In this document: positions 22,905-34,122 of the stretch, piece by piece | Position numbering within the stretch: position 1 is the first letter of the stretch | How the letters are laid out: every line of letters starts with the position of its first letter | Assembly: GCF_027595985.1 (NCBI RefSeq) | Contig: NC_073305.1 | Location: forward strand, 85,221,626-85,285,625 | Direction: 5' to 3' | Source: Sorex araneus | Taxonomy: Eukaryota; Chordata; Mammalia; Eulipotyphla; Soricidae | Length of the DNA stretch: 64,000 nucleotides | Notes under the pieces: generated by a model | Seen by the model: the letters and a program-made list of their open reading frames with translations, nothing else | Told to the model about the DNA's origin: nothing | Databases searched by the model: none | Translations under genes and position numbers: made by a program

Positions 22905-23042
22905 ATACTTTATGCAGTGCCAGGAAAAACCAGGGCCACTCAGGTGATGCTTGGGATGCCATATGGTACCAGTTTTCCAATTCTGGTCCTAGTGCAGGCA
23001 AAGCACACACCGCTGACCATTGAGCTATCTCTCCAGCCTCCC
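22905..23042 (-). mobile_element. SOR SINE, old and degenerate
   Basis: Minus-strand remnant with CAGGTGATGCTTGGGATGCC and the end GAGCTATCTCTCCAGCCTCC. Confidence 0.55.
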
Positions 23043-23771
23043 CAACTACTTTTTGCCCTCATTCCCTTCATAGAACTTACTTTTTTTTCAGGAGATTACC
23101 CATTACTGAAGAAATCAACTGTGTGCCTACTGAAGTAAACTGGGAATTTGAACTTGCCACCGAGTTTCAAAGGGTCTCCTCTTAGATTTATCAATGCATG
23201 GGAGGCAGCCTGGTATCCTGGAGCTATGCAGCTACATGTTAGCAATTGTAGACAATGGCTTTAGAGAGAAATTGGGATGCAATAAAACTCTCGCTTTCAT
23301 GCTGGTGTCATATGTCTACTTTAGTTTCCTGAGCTGAAAGAATACGTAGTTGTTTCTGGAGAAGAGCTAGACCAAAGTTCTTCTAGACACTGGAGGCAAA
23401 ATCTTCTGAGCTAGGAAATGGCAAAGTTGGGGAATTAGTAATTACTATTCCTTTGTTCCTAATCATAGTAACAATAATGATAGACTTCACAATAGGTCAC
23501 TAACATGCAATGTGTTACTCTTATTGTATTCTGTCTTGTATTGTGTTAATTGTGCATGCTGGGTCTGAAGCAGATAGTGAAGGATAGGACCTATCATCCA
23601 CCACATGGGGTCTGAAATTTCTGGTAATTGGAAAATTAGTTTTAGTGGTACCTGGAGATACACTAGCTGTGTTACCTATAGTTTGTGAATTTCTCAAATA
23701 TTCTGGAAAAGTGTTTTTAAAACTTTTGTCTACATAAATACCATTGATTTCAAAATACCAGTGCATAGATA

Positions 23772-23962
23772 TGAAAGAGAAAGAAAGAGAGGAAGTGATA
23801 GAGAGGAAGGGAGAGAGGAAGAGAGGAAGAGAGAGAGAGAGAGAGGAGAGAGAGAGTTTGCTGGTGCACCAGTGTTATACGGCGTTGATATCAACCACAT
23901 AAAAAAAACTCAGCTAACCCCCAAACTACCTCTACCAATTAACCCCATACAAGGGGTAGATG

Positions 23963-24007
<45 letters not shown>

Positions 24008-24018
24008 CTCTCTCTCTC
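23772..24018. repeat. Inverted GA-rich and CT tracts with central palindromes, upstream of exon 4
   Basis: A GA-rich arm at 23772-23857 and a CT arm at 23965-24018 are separated by about 107 bp. The spacer contains two perfect 12-bp palindromes, CTGGTGCACCAG (23861-23872) and GTTGATATCAAC (23884-23895), and a hairpin ACCCC-N6-GGGGT (23942-23957). The CT arm ends 141 bp before the exon 4 acceptor. In the pre-mRNA the arms could pair. Confidence 0.85.
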
Positions 24019-24159
24019 ATACCCATGCAGAGATGATCCAGGTTTTACACACACATGCACATACACACACAATATTGCCCAATCCCAAGTACTACCTTTG
24101 TGTTGTACAAAATATTTTCTTATCATCACTAATATGTAATATATTTTTTTCTTTCAAAG

Positions 24160-24325
24160 GTGGCACCTGTGTGGTCAACCCCACAGATTTGTTTTGCTCC
24201 GTGCCTGGCCGTTTGTCCCTTCTCAGTTCTACTTCTAAGTACAAGGTGACCATTGCTGAGGTGAAGAGGCGTCTCTCACCACCTGAATGCCTAAACGCTT
24301 CACTCTTGGGAGGCATTTTGAGAAG
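24160..24325 (+). CDS. TFAP2D: TFAP2D coding exon 4 (start of AP-2 core domain)
   Basis: A 166-nt exon completing codon 200 and running to the first two bases of codon 255: [20 protein letters not shown], then [20 protein letters not shown] and [16 protein letters not shown]. This begins the strongly conserved AP-2 family core. The [20 protein letters not shown] block and the [20 protein letters not shown] block belong to the basic DNA-binding region. It enters in phase 1 (CTTTCAAAG|GTGGC) and leaves in phase 2 (GAGAAG|GTAAGG). The 24326-24482 intron that follows is the shortest of the gene. The unusual GA/CT inverted repeat lies just upstream. Confidence 0.97.
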
Positions 24326-24482
24326 GTAAGGCAGTTGGTTTCTGACACTGTGGGTCTTTATTATCGTGATATCAAGTCCTACATAGTCACTGTCTGAAGG
24401 TGATATCCCATGTGGTCATCTAATCATCATTTTCTACAGGATGTAAAATTTCAAAACTTAGTTTTTATTTGTTTTGGGACAG
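24326..24482 (+). other. TFAP2D intron 4
   Basis: A GT...AG intron of 157 bp, far shorter than its neighbours (11 and 19.5 kb), with no repeats. Acceptor TTTTGGGACAG|AGCA. Confidence 0.95.
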
Positions 24483-24601
24483 AGCAAAATCCAAGAATGG
24501 AGGCCGCTGCCTCAGAGAGAAACTGGATAGGCTTGGCCTGAACTTGCCAGCAGGAAGACGGAAGGCTGCCAATGTCACTCTCCTCACTTCGCTAGTTGAA
24601 G
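24483..24601 (+). CDS. TFAP2D: TFAP2D coding exon 5 (basic region to helix-span-helix)
   Basis: A 119-nt exon finishing codon 255 (R) and encoding [20 protein letters not shown] then [19 protein letters not shown] and the first base of the next Gly. The [13 protein letters not shown] and [13 protein letters not shown] stretches are family-invariant in AP-2 proteins. They mark the passage from the basic DNA-contacting region into the first helix of the helix-span-helix domain. It enters in phase 2 and leaves in phase 1 (TTGAAG|GTAAGA). No substitution at a residue I know to be critical is apparent. Confidence 0.97.
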
Positions 24602-24813
24602 GTAAGACTTCTCAGTTCTGCAAGGTCAAGGTGGAAGGATAACAAGTCTTTGAAACTTGCATGTTTCTGATTGTGCTGTTTCATTTTTGCTCAGCAATTA
24701 AGCATGACAGTAGTTACAAATGACTTTCCCAATAATTACAGTAATGATTCAATTAGACTAAACAGTAAGGTTTAGAGGATACATAAAATACTAATGTACT
24801 AATCTTGGCAATA

Positions 24814-25362
24814 TTTAAAAAAAATTATTGATTCACCATGAGGTACAATTACAAGCTTTCATGTCTGAGTTACAATCACACAATGATCAAATACCCATCC
24901 CTCCACCAGTGAACATTCCCCACCATCAATATCCCCATATACCCCCACCTTTCCCACCCACCCAATGCCTTCATGGCAGACAATATTCCCCATACTCTCT
25001 CTCTACTTTTGGGCATTATGGTTTGCAATGCAGATTCTGAGAGGCCATTATGTTTAGTCCTTTATCTACTTTCGGTACACATCTCCCATCTCAACGGATT
25101 CATCCAGCCATCATTTTCTTGGTGATCCTTTCTCTATTCCAGCTGTCCTCTCCTCGCCCTCTCATGAGACAGGCTTCCAACTATGGAGCAATCTTCCTGA
25201 TCCTTCTATCTACTGTCCTTGGGTGTCAGTCTTATGTTATGTTATTTTACACACCACAAATGAGTGTAGTCCTTCTATATTTGCCCCTCTATTTCTGACT
25301 CGTTTCACATAGCATGATACTCTCCATGTCCATCCACTTATAAGCAAATTTCATGAAATCTT
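24814..25362 (-). mobile_element. L1-like LINE 3' end, 5'-truncated
   Basis: Minus-strand copy of about 550 bp. The + strand reads TTATTGATTCACCATGAGGT (reverse of the 3' end), then CATCCCTCCACCAGTG and later TCTGACTCGTTTCACATAGC and CTCCATGTCCATCCACTTAT. The last two are familiar from mammalian L1 3' regions. It lies 210 bp downstream of exon 5. No ORF survives. Confidence 0.75.
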
Positions 25363-25799
25363 GACAATATTAAGGGAAGAAAAAGCAAGTGGAAATTTAG
25401 GTACTTCCCAAAATATTCACTAAACAACACCAGCAACAGCAAAACACTTACCAGTGTCATTTTGATTATTATTTTTTAAAGTGTTCAAGTAAATTTGATA
25501 ATTCGTTTTAATTCAGTACAATATAAACTGCGCATATATAATCAACCCTTTATAAAAAATTCACAGGAGGCTAGGTATGATGCCAAACCAATGAGCACAA
25601 TATATAAATCCTAGAGACATTGCTTAGATTGCAGTTAAGCATGGTGAAGTTTCACAGTATTATCATTGAATCAGTTCAGTCACCCAAATGTTACGATTAT
25701 CCAGTGGTTTACAGAGAAAAGTGGAATAACATTCCATGAAGTTGTTTCTTTTCCAATATATCTTTTTCTGATTCTTCTTTAAAAATCACACATTTTTTG

Positions 25800-25955
25800 T
25801 TTGATTGAATTTTAGTTTGGGGCCACACCCGGAATTGCTCAGTGATAATTCCTGCCTGTGCAATCAAGAGACCATATAGGATTCTGGGGATTAAATCCGG
25901 GTCAGTTGCATGCAAGACAAGTGTCCAACTTAACTGTATTATCTCTCTGACTCAA
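25800..25955 (-). mobile_element. SOR SINE, diverged
   Basis: Minus-strand copy from TTGGGGCCACACCCGGAATT to TTATCTCTCTGACTC. Some head positions are mutated (AACTTAACTGTATT). Confidence 0.75.
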
Positions 25956-25977
25956 ACTGCACATTCTCTTTTCATTC

Positions 25978-26158
25978 TTTTTTTTTAAACTTCTTTATTG
26001 AATCACTGTGAGATAGACCCTTACAAAGTTGTTCATGATTGGATTCTAACAATTCCAACACCCATCCCTCCACCAGTGTACATTTTCCAGCACCAGTGTC
26101 CCCAGTTTCCCTCCCATTACCCCGAACCCCCTGTCTGTCTCTATGGCAGACACTTTTC

Positions 26159-26200
<42 letters not shown>

Positions 26201-26370
26201 GTCCTATTGGGCATTATGGTTTGCAATATTGATACTGAAAGGTTATTCAGAATATCCCTTTACCTATTTTTAACCCTCAGATCTTGTCCAGCGTGATCAT
26301 TCCCAGCTATTATTGTCATACTGGTCTCTTCTCTATCTAACCTACCCTCAGCCCCACCTGGTCAGGAAAA
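25978..26370 (-). mobile_element. L1-like LINE 3' end, 5'-truncated
   Basis: Same family and orientation as the copy at 24814. It carries TTGAATCACTGTGAGATAGA, CCATCCCTCCACCAGTGTAC, an internal CT-rich run at 26159-26200 and GGGCATTATGGTTTGCAATA. It begins 25 bp after a SOR copy. Confidence 0.75.
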
Positions 26371-26439
26371 CAGGAGTTAGGAGGACTGGTCAATTGTTGG
26401 AACTGCATGTTCTTAATTCAGTCTTATTTGAAGAATAAT

Positions 26440-26518
26440 TAATATGGTCTGGGCATGGACTCAGCAACAAAGTATGATCTTACACAGCATGAGGTCTGGG
26501 TTCAATCCCAAGCACAAG
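26440..26518 (+). mobile_element. Possible tRNA-derived SINE head
   Basis: TGGGCATGGACTCAGCAAC and GAGGTCTGGGTTCAATCCCA look like a diverged A-box/B-box head feeding into a long purine microsatellite that could be its expanded tail. Family uncertain. Confidence 0.4.
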
Positions 26519-26851
<333 letters not shown>

Positions 26852-27394
26852 CATGAAGCATTATCATTATTAGAGACATTTTTTAACTTCCTGAGAGAGC
26901 CTCTGCAGGTCAAAAGAGAGATTTTTCCGTAACTCAGCTATTAAGGCAGAGATATTTTTGCCAAAATTTACCTGAACATGACAGTGACTATTTTCTTGCA
27001 TTGGTTTTTTTCTTTGTTTATAAGATCCCACAGGAGGTAAAATGTAGGTGAAGTCCAAGAACAAGCATCTGATCTTTGCCAGGTTACAAAAAATTAAATT
27101 TTCTGTTTCATTTGGTAAAGTCTTTTGACAATAGCTTTATCATTCTTACTTTGGTGATTTTGCTAATCAGCTTTATCTTTGCTTATTCCCTAATTGTAAT
27201 AATGTTAACAACTACAACAACAATTTTATCATTCAATATCATTTAATGAATTTTACCTATATGTTTTGCTTATTTGTTTTGTGTTCGCCTGTGTATATGA
27301 ATACTTAGGGTGACACAGTGGAGGAAATTGACCTATCACTCACTTACAGGAACTGGGAGTACTAGGGGAAGGAAAAAGTAGAAAGGACTAATTT

Positions 27395-28182
27395 TTTTTT
27401 TCTATAATAGGGAGTACCTCGCCCACATGGCAGAGCCTGGCAAGCTACCCGTGGCATATTGATATGCCAAAAACAGTAACAACAAATCTCACAATGGAGA
27501 CATTACTGTTGTCGGGCAAATCAATGAGCAATGGAATGACAGTGATACAGTGATACAGTGATAATAGAGATAAATTATATTTGTAATATAATTTTACTCT
27601 AAATATTTCTCTTTTCTTTTTGCTGTTTCTTCTTTTTTTTATTTATTTAAAAAAATTTATTAGTGAATCACTGTGAGGTAGATAGAGTCATAAACTTTCA
27701 TGCTTGCATTTCAGTCATACAATGATCAAGTACCCATCCCTCCACCAGTGCCCATTTTTCACCACCAGTGGTCCCAGAATCCCTCCCACCACTCCCATCC
27801 CACCTCCTCCACCCTAACCCGCCTCTGTGGCAGGGAATTCCCTTTTGTTTTGCTCTCTCTCTCTCTTTTTGGGTGTTGTGGTTTGCAATAGAGGTATTAA
27901 GTGGCCATCATGTTTAATCGATAGTCCACTTTCAGCCTGCATCTCCCATCCAAGCGAGCCCTCCTAGCACCCTTTACTTGGTGGTCCCTTCTCTATCTGA
28001 GCTGTCTTTTCCCCCAGCATGTGAGGCTGGCTTCTAAGCTGTGGAGTAATCCTCCTGGTACTTATCTCTAATATTCTTGGGTGTAAGTCTCCCATTCTGT
28101 TACTTTATATTCCACAAATGAGTGCAATCTTTCTATATCTGTCCCTCTCCTTCTGACTCATTTCACTTAACATGATACTTAA
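27395..28182 (-). mobile_element. L1-like insertion with probable 3' transduction
   Basis: The whole segment is flanked by a 13-bp duplication AAAGGACTAATTT (27382-27394 and 28183-28195). Read on the minus strand it is a 5'-truncated L1 3' end (28182 back to about 27655), an A-rich stretch (to about 27632), about 230 bp of other sequence holding a second-type SINE, and a second poly-A next to the target site. That order is the signature of an L1 carrying downstream flanking sequence. Confidence 0.65.
27411..27560 (+). mobile_element. Second-type SINE, 5'-truncated
   Basis: Begins inside the body (GGAGTACCTCGCCCACATGG), carries AACAACAAATCTCACAATGG (first hairpin subfamily) and ends with GTGATACAGTGATACAGTG. 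A 7-bp ATAATAG lies at both edges. It sits inside the larger duplication-bounded insertion at 27395-28182. Confidence 0.85.
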
Positions 28183-28333
28183 AAAGGACTAATTTACAAA
28201 TGGAGATTATATTGGAAAGATTACAAAGGGAGAGAGGTTCCTCTTCAATTTAAATAAAAATATCATGAAAATCAAAGCTATCTAAAATTGAACAGAGTAC
28301 TTGTTCAGGAATATAATGAAATGAATTCAAGAA

Positions 28334-28507
28334 CCGGGGCTGGAGCGATAGCACAGCGGGTAGGGCATTTGCCTTGCATGCGGCTGACCCGGGTTCGATT
28401 CCCAGCGTCCCATATGGTCCCCCGAGCACAACCAGGAGTAATTCCTGAGTGCAAAGCCAGGAATAACCTCTGTACATAGCCGAGTGTGACCCAAAAAGAA
28501 AAAAAAA
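28334..28507 (+). mobile_element. SOR SINE, full-length
   Basis: Plus-strand copy with intact GGGCTGGAGCGATAGCACAG head and GGGTTCGATTCCC box, ending TGTGACCCAAAAAG plus A-rich tail. Perfect 16-bp duplication GAAATGAATTCAAGAA at 28318-28333 and 28508-28523. Confidence 0.95.
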
Positions 28508-29483
28508 GAAATGAATTCAAGAATCATATGGATGGGAGACCTTGATTTGTTCTAAAGTCCATCCCTACAGTAGAATCTATTAAGAGCTTTCAAACGATAC
28601 CTGTACCATACTAAATGCCAGTACAAACCCAAGAGCCCCTAAAGAGTATTTTCATAATTTTTCTTGTTGAGTCTGACATGAGCCACACAACCCAGAGCAT
28701 CCTATGTAGGAGCTATCAGGGTGAGTCCTTCAACTGCCTGTCTTGCAGCATGGGGCCCCCCTATCTCTACTGTGACCAACTCATGCTTTATTTGGTCTCG
28801 ACTCACAGAGCAGTTGCATCAGTCTTGGCTGCTAACACCCAAGATTTTCTTCTCAGGTATCTTAGTTTGGATGCTTTTGAAATGCCCTCAATCTTCATGG
28901 TATAGAGAAAGAATTCTTTTATTTTTGAATGCAGGCACTTTGAATGGAACAAAGAAAAAGAAATTTAAAGCAAAGGCATATTTTTGAATTACCTCAACTT
29001 GCCATATGCAATATTCTGACATCTGAAATGTACTCACACATACACATTAAAAGAAAGGTTATATGTTGGTTGTATGTTTTACTAATTTTTTCTATGTATA
29101 CTGATACTCAGAGCTGACACAGTAGAGAAAATTAAATGTCTTTTTCCCCAAATAAGTGTTTCTGTATAGAAAAAATTTCACAGCATCCATTAGCCCTGGA
29201 GGAAGATGGTAACTTGAATAATGTATGGCACCAGGTCATAACAGCTGGTTATGCATTTCTGAAATCAAATAATTTTTTAAAACTCATTTCTATCCCTTCC
29301 TGGCTGTGTGACATAAGAAAAGCCAGAACATCTCTGAGCATCAGTGCCCTTGTCTACAAAGTGGTCTTAAGAACAGTAACCTCCTAAATTTGTCACGAGA
29401 CTTACATCCGACTGTTTGCAAAGCACTTAAGATAGTGCTTGCTAAACGTTGGTGCTTAACATATTTTTTGTTATTATTCTTTT

Positions 29484-29659
29484 TTTTTTCTTTTTTTTTT
29501 TTGGGTCACACCTGGCAACGCATAGGGGTTACTTCTAGCTCTGCACTCAGGAATTACCCCTGGCTGTGCTCAGGGGACCTATATGGGATGCTGGGATTTG
29601 AACCCGGGTCAGCCGCGTGCAAGGCAAACGCCCTACCGCTGTGCTATCTCTCCAGCCCC
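29484..29659 (-). mobile_element. SOR SINE, full-length
   Basis: Minus-strand copy with long T tail. Perfect 18-bp duplication TTTTGTTATTATTCTTTT at 29466-29483 and 29660-29677. Few mutations, so recent. Confidence 0.95.
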
Positions 29660-29689
29660 TTTTGTTATTATTCTTTTGGGAGAGGAGGA

Positions 29690-29857
29690 AGAGGAGTTTG
29701 GACTATAGCTGGTGGTGTTTGGGGTGACACTGACACTGTATCGGGGTTTGCTCCTGGTGGTTTGCTCTTGGATGACAATCTGCAATGCTGGGGATCAAAA
29801 CAAGGTCATGAATTCAAGGCAAGAGTTTTAATCCCCATCCTATCTCTCCAGCTCCAT
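29690..29857 (-). mobile_element. SOR SINE, old and degenerate
   Basis: Minus-strand remnant directly beside the younger copy at 29484. GGGTTTGCTCCTGGTGG, AATGCTGGGGATC and TATCTCTCCAGCTCC are the recognisable parts. Confidence 0.55.
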
Positions 29858-30094
29858 TGCTGTTGTTCAGGAAAAGAATATGGAAAAGATATGATGATAT
29901 GAACTATTCTGAGCAGGATCCTAAAATTGAGAGTAGCAAAAATAGAAAACCAAATCTTTTGATTCACTGTACCACTTTATATTTCCCATTTGACTCGGTG
30001 TGTCTGACATAGATTATAAAGAATTACACTTATTAGCGAATTAGCTACTTACAAATTTTACTAATGTTTAATTGGGGTGTAGAAAAAGATAATC

Positions 30095-30266
30095 TTTTTG
30101 CTTTGTTTTGGGGCCATACCTAGTGATGCTCCTTAGGGCTTACTGCTGGCTCTGCACTCAGGAATTACTCCTGGTGGTGCTCAGGGGAACTTATAGGATG
30201 CCAGGATCCAACCCAGGTTGGCCATGTGCAAAGCAAGCACCCTACCTGAGGTACTGTAGCCCCAGT
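30095..30266 (-). mobile_element. SOR SINE, moderately diverged
   Basis: Complete minus-strand order from GGGGCCATACCTAGTGATGC to GAGGTACTGTAGCCCC. Confidence 0.8.
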
Positions 30267-30857
30267 CCTGAGATGGTCATTTCTTAAGCCTCTTTATTAC
30301 CATGAATAGGACGTCTCTTCCTTCTAGAAAATTTGGATAAGTTTACTGAGGTTTCTTGCATCCAATATAAGTTTTTTAAATCCTGATGAACCCTCTGTCA
30401 TTACTTAATCCTCAAAGTTATTATAATAGTAAGTCTTGGTTCATTCTTTTCCAAAATAATTGTCAGTTGTATTTCTGTTCTTTAAAAAAGGTATCAATTA
30501 TTTGGCTATCCCATTCCATCTTAATTAATTTAAATGTAATTTAATTTAATTTAATTAAAAACTCAATCAATAGAGGACTCTGGTTTCCTTTTTAGCACAC
30601 AAAATTTCTGGAATATTGGGCATATGTTTTGCTTTTCAGGTTATAGAACTGGGCTCATGAAAGTAAATGCTAGCAGAGCTTACCCTAGTTATTCATTTTG
30701 AAGTTTCTCTTGGAAAATTAAAAAAAAAGAAAGAAAACAGTAAAATTTCTCTTGGAAAATGGCCCTCCCCACAATAAATTAACTATTGTACTATCTATAC
30801 ACTTGCTTTTTAAAAATTAAGATAGCTGTGCAAGTTGTGTTTCTGTTATTTGAGTCT

Positions 30858-31020
30858 GTCTGTTTGCTTTGGGCAAGGTTATACCCAGCAGTGCTCAGGG
30901 CATATTCCTTGCTCAGTGCTTGGGTACTATTCACGGACAATGCTTGGGGGACCAGAAAGTACCAGGAATTTTACCAGGGGTCCCATGTGTATTCCAGTGC
31001 TTTGACCAAACTCCCTGGTC
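30858..31020 (-). mobile_element. SOR SINE, old and degenerate
   Basis: AGGTTATACCCAGCAGTGCT to CAAACTCCCTGGTC. The tRNA-like part is largely eroded. Confidence 0.55.
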
Positions 31021-31821
31021 ATTATCTATAAGTTTCTAAATTCTAAGTTGCTGGGGTCTTCTCCCGGCCTCTGTTCAGTTCTTCTCCCAACACTAAGTCA
31101 CAGAATACTTGAAGAGTTAAATAACACCTAGACATTATTGTATAATACTGAAGAACTTGTGCTTATCAGACTCAGGACTGGCATGTGGCTGATGCACTGC
31201 ATTGCATCACTCCCGGACATTACCGGTGAGCCCAACGCCCCCACCACCACTGAACCTTGTAAGAACCTGACACAGCAGCACTAGGTTGAATAATTCCAAG
31301 AGGAGCCTTGGGTCCCTTAAATACTCCCTGGGAATACCCGCTAAATGCTAAATAATTTGTCTCTTTTAACCAGATATTATGTCATACTTTATGAACAATT
31401 TGACACCATCTGAGACAGCATCTTCTTAAATCATTCACTTATTTGTCAGTGTCTCTCTTGACCTGCTTCACTCCTAGACGTGTTTTTTTTATGTCAGGGC
31501 AGAGAAAACAGGCTGCTACCAATATGCCTTTGTGTGTGGTGATGTGTTGGGGTTCGAGTCCTGCTCCTTCTATTGGTGCCTGTGCCTCAGAAAGACTCAT
31601 GCATCCAAGTATCTGGCTAACTCTAGCTAACTTCTTTGGATTTATTGCTCATTCTTCTAAATGGTTCTGCTCACTTTAAAGGCATGTCTCGGTGGTAACT
31701 TTGTGGTGATTGTTGCTTCTTACTCATATTCTCTTTTTCAAGGTTTATACCTCAATTCATGTGATTTTCAAGCACAATTTCTGCCTTTTCCGTTGTTTAC
31801 ATTTATCTAAAGCGCTAATAG

Positions 31822-31920
31822 TTTTTTTTGCTTTTTTTTTTTTTTTGCTTTTGGGGTCACACCCAGCGATACACAGTGGTTGCTCCTGGCTCATGCACTC
31901 AGGAATTACTCCTGGCAGTA
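31822..31920 (-). mobile_element. SOR SINE, 5'-truncated
   Basis: Minus-strand copy with long T tail and GGGGTCACACCCAGCGATAC that stops after CTCCTGGCAG. The tRNA-like half was never inserted or is lost. Confidence 0.8.
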
Positions 31921-32022
31921 AAAGCTATAACAGTATTTAAAGAAAATTATGAACTATAATTACGCTATTGGTATTTCCTACTAAATAGCAATAGTAATTT
32001 GGGAATTGTTCATGTTTTTCTT

Positions 32023-32205
32023 TTTTTTCTTCATTTTTTTAGTTTTTTGGGTCACACCTGGCAATGCACAGGGGTTACTCCTGGCTCTGCACTCAGGAAT
32101 TACTCCTGGCAGTGCTCAGGTAACCATATGGGATGCTGGGAATCAAACCCAGGTTGGCCGCGTGCAAGGCAAATGCCCTACCCACTGTGCTGCTGCTCCA
32201 GCCCC
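32023..32205 (-). mobile_element. SOR SINE, full-length
   Basis: Minus-strand copy with a perfect 16-bp duplication TGTTCATGTTTTTCTT at 32007-32022 and 32206-32221. Confidence 0.95.
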
Positions 32206-32546
32206 TGTTCATGTTTTTCTTGCAGCAAATGTTTGAGTTTAGAAGTAAACATTTTCAAAAATGGAATCAGAGGCAAATTTTACTTTTTTAGTTTGTAAAA
32301 TCCAGATGTGGATACAGTGGTTGCTGCCTTTCTCGGACTCAGCAATTTAGGTTACCTGAGTCACTTAGCTTTAAAGTAGAAAAAGTGTGATTGTTATTCA
32401 GACTAACTTGATATTGTGTATTCCGGTCAATAATTGTTTTACTACCATTTTGTACAGATTTTTTTTTTTTTTTTGGTGGAAGTATCTTGGAGTTTCACCA
32501 TATTCAGGAATTTTGGTACTGACAATCAACAAATAATTTCTTTACT

Positions 32547-32665
32547 TGGGCTGGAGCCATAGTGCAGCCAGGTTCAGCCCCCTTCTCATACTGTCCTCTG
32601 GCTCAGAGCACTGTGATCTGAGTGTAGAGCCAGGAATAACCCTAGCACTGCTGGCCATGCCCCTC
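32547..32665 (+). mobile_element. SOR-like SINE, degenerate
   Basis: Plus-strand remnant from GGGCTGGAGCCATAGTGCAG to TGCTGGCCATGCCCC. The B-box region is damaged and the A tail lost. Confidence 0.6.
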
Positions 32666-33136
32666 CCCAAATCTCTTCAAGGCTGTTGTATGACATGAGT
32701 ACATTAGGATAGATTTCAAACTTGGTTCATTAAAACTCATATTTTCGAAAACGTTTGATCCTGGGAAGCTGAGGAGACTTCCCAGCTCAGGATCCTGGGT
32801 TTCTCTGGGTGAGACTTCCTGGCTCCAGTGTTCAGGCCCAGTGACGTCAGGGGCCACTAGGGCCAAGCAGTGTTGAGCTACCCCACGCCTGCCTCTGGCT
32901 CCAGCCCCTCAGGCTACTCCCCTGGCCTTCATGTTTGTAAAATTGGATATTTAAAGGAGGCACCAGAACTGGACTAACCTTATAAATTACCTCCTCCTTG
33001 CCCCCTCCGAAATTATCTTGAAATTTTGAGAATTTTTCAGATATCTTTTAATAATACATCATCTTGGATGTAAAGAAGTTTATTATGTTTTTCTTTGGGA
33101 ATTTCTTTAGCGCATAAGGCATATCAAAATTATACT

Positions 33137-33373
33137 ATCTGTCACTGTCATCCCCTTGCTCATCGATTTGTTAGAGCGGGCACCAGTAACGTCTCTCATT
33201 GAGAGACTTATTGTTACTGTTTTTGGCATATCCAATAGGCATGGGCAGCTTGCCAGGCTCTGCCGTTCGGGCTCCATACTCTCAGTAGCTTGCCGGGCTC
33301 TCCGAGAGGGGCGGAGGAATCGAACACGGGTTGGCCTCATGAAAGGCGAACGCCCAACCACTGTGCTATACTA
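33137..33373 (-). mobile_element. Second-type SINE, near full-length
   Basis: Minus-strand copy from CTGTCACTGTCATCCCCTTG to the SOR-like head end. Carries GTCTCTCATTGAGAGAC, the second hairpin subfamily. Confidence 0.9.
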
Positions 33374-33640
33374 AGGTAAAACAAATGGAAGGTGTGGGAT
33401 TCCCAATATTAAATTGGCTTATCACTAAACTGCCCAGTTCAGCTCCCCCTGAGTGTGCCTGTGTTTCAGTGTTGCTCCCCTTTCTTGTTCACAGACGTTT
33501 AAATAGAAGAAAAAGAACTGTGAAGCAGGGCCGTGACAATCTCTCCATAAACGGTGTGCCTGCTAGCCAAGGTTTAGATATTCTTTGATCCATATATGAA
33601 AAGCAAGAAACAAGTTTTCAGAGCTTTGTAAATTCTTTGA

Positions 33641-33882
33641 CATAGTTTGAGCAGGTAGGCTGTTTGCCTTGCACGTCGCCGACGCGGGTTCGATTCCTTT
33701 GTCCCTCTCTGAGAGCCCAGCAAGCTACCAAGAGTATCTCGCCTGAACAGCAGAGCCTGGCAAGCTACCTGTGGCATATTCGATATGCCAAAAACAGTAA
33801 CAAGTCTCACAATGGAGACGTTACTGGTACCCGCTTGAGCAAATTGATGAACAACTGGACGGGACTACAGTGCTACAGTTAG
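33641..33882 (+). mobile_element. Second-type SINE, near full-length
   Basis: Plus-strand copy with GCGGGTTCGATTCCTTTG, then GAGAGCCCAGCAAGCTACC and CAGAGCCTGGCAAGCTACC (the internal near-duplicate of the family) and AAGTCTCACAATGGAGACG (first hairpin subfamily). Tail CAGTGCTACAG. Confidence 0.9.
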
Positions 33883-33919
33883 TAAAATTGCAAATTGTTA
33901 TTTTGCTTTTAATTTAAGT

Positions 33920-33974
33920 GTGTGTGTGTGTGTGTGTGGTGTGTGTGTGTGTGCGCGCACGTGTGTGTTGTGTG
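33920..33974 (+). repeat. (TG)n with CG steps
   Basis: About 27 TG units interrupted by GG and a GCGCGCACG stretch, directly 5' of a minus-strand SOR. Confidence 0.9.
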
Positions 33975-34122
33975 TTTGGGCTACACCTGGCAGTGCTCAG
34001 GGCTTATTCCAGGCTCTATGCTCAGATAATACACCTGGCAAAACTTGAGGGACCATATGGGGGTACCAAGAATTGAACCCAGTTCAGCAGCATCCTACTC
34101 ACTATATTACCTCTTGAGACCC
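33975..34122 (-). mobile_element. SOR SINE, diverged
   Basis: Minus-strand copy from TTTGGGCTACACCTGGCAGT to TATTACCTCTTGAGACCC, with a small deletion in the head. Confidence 0.75.
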
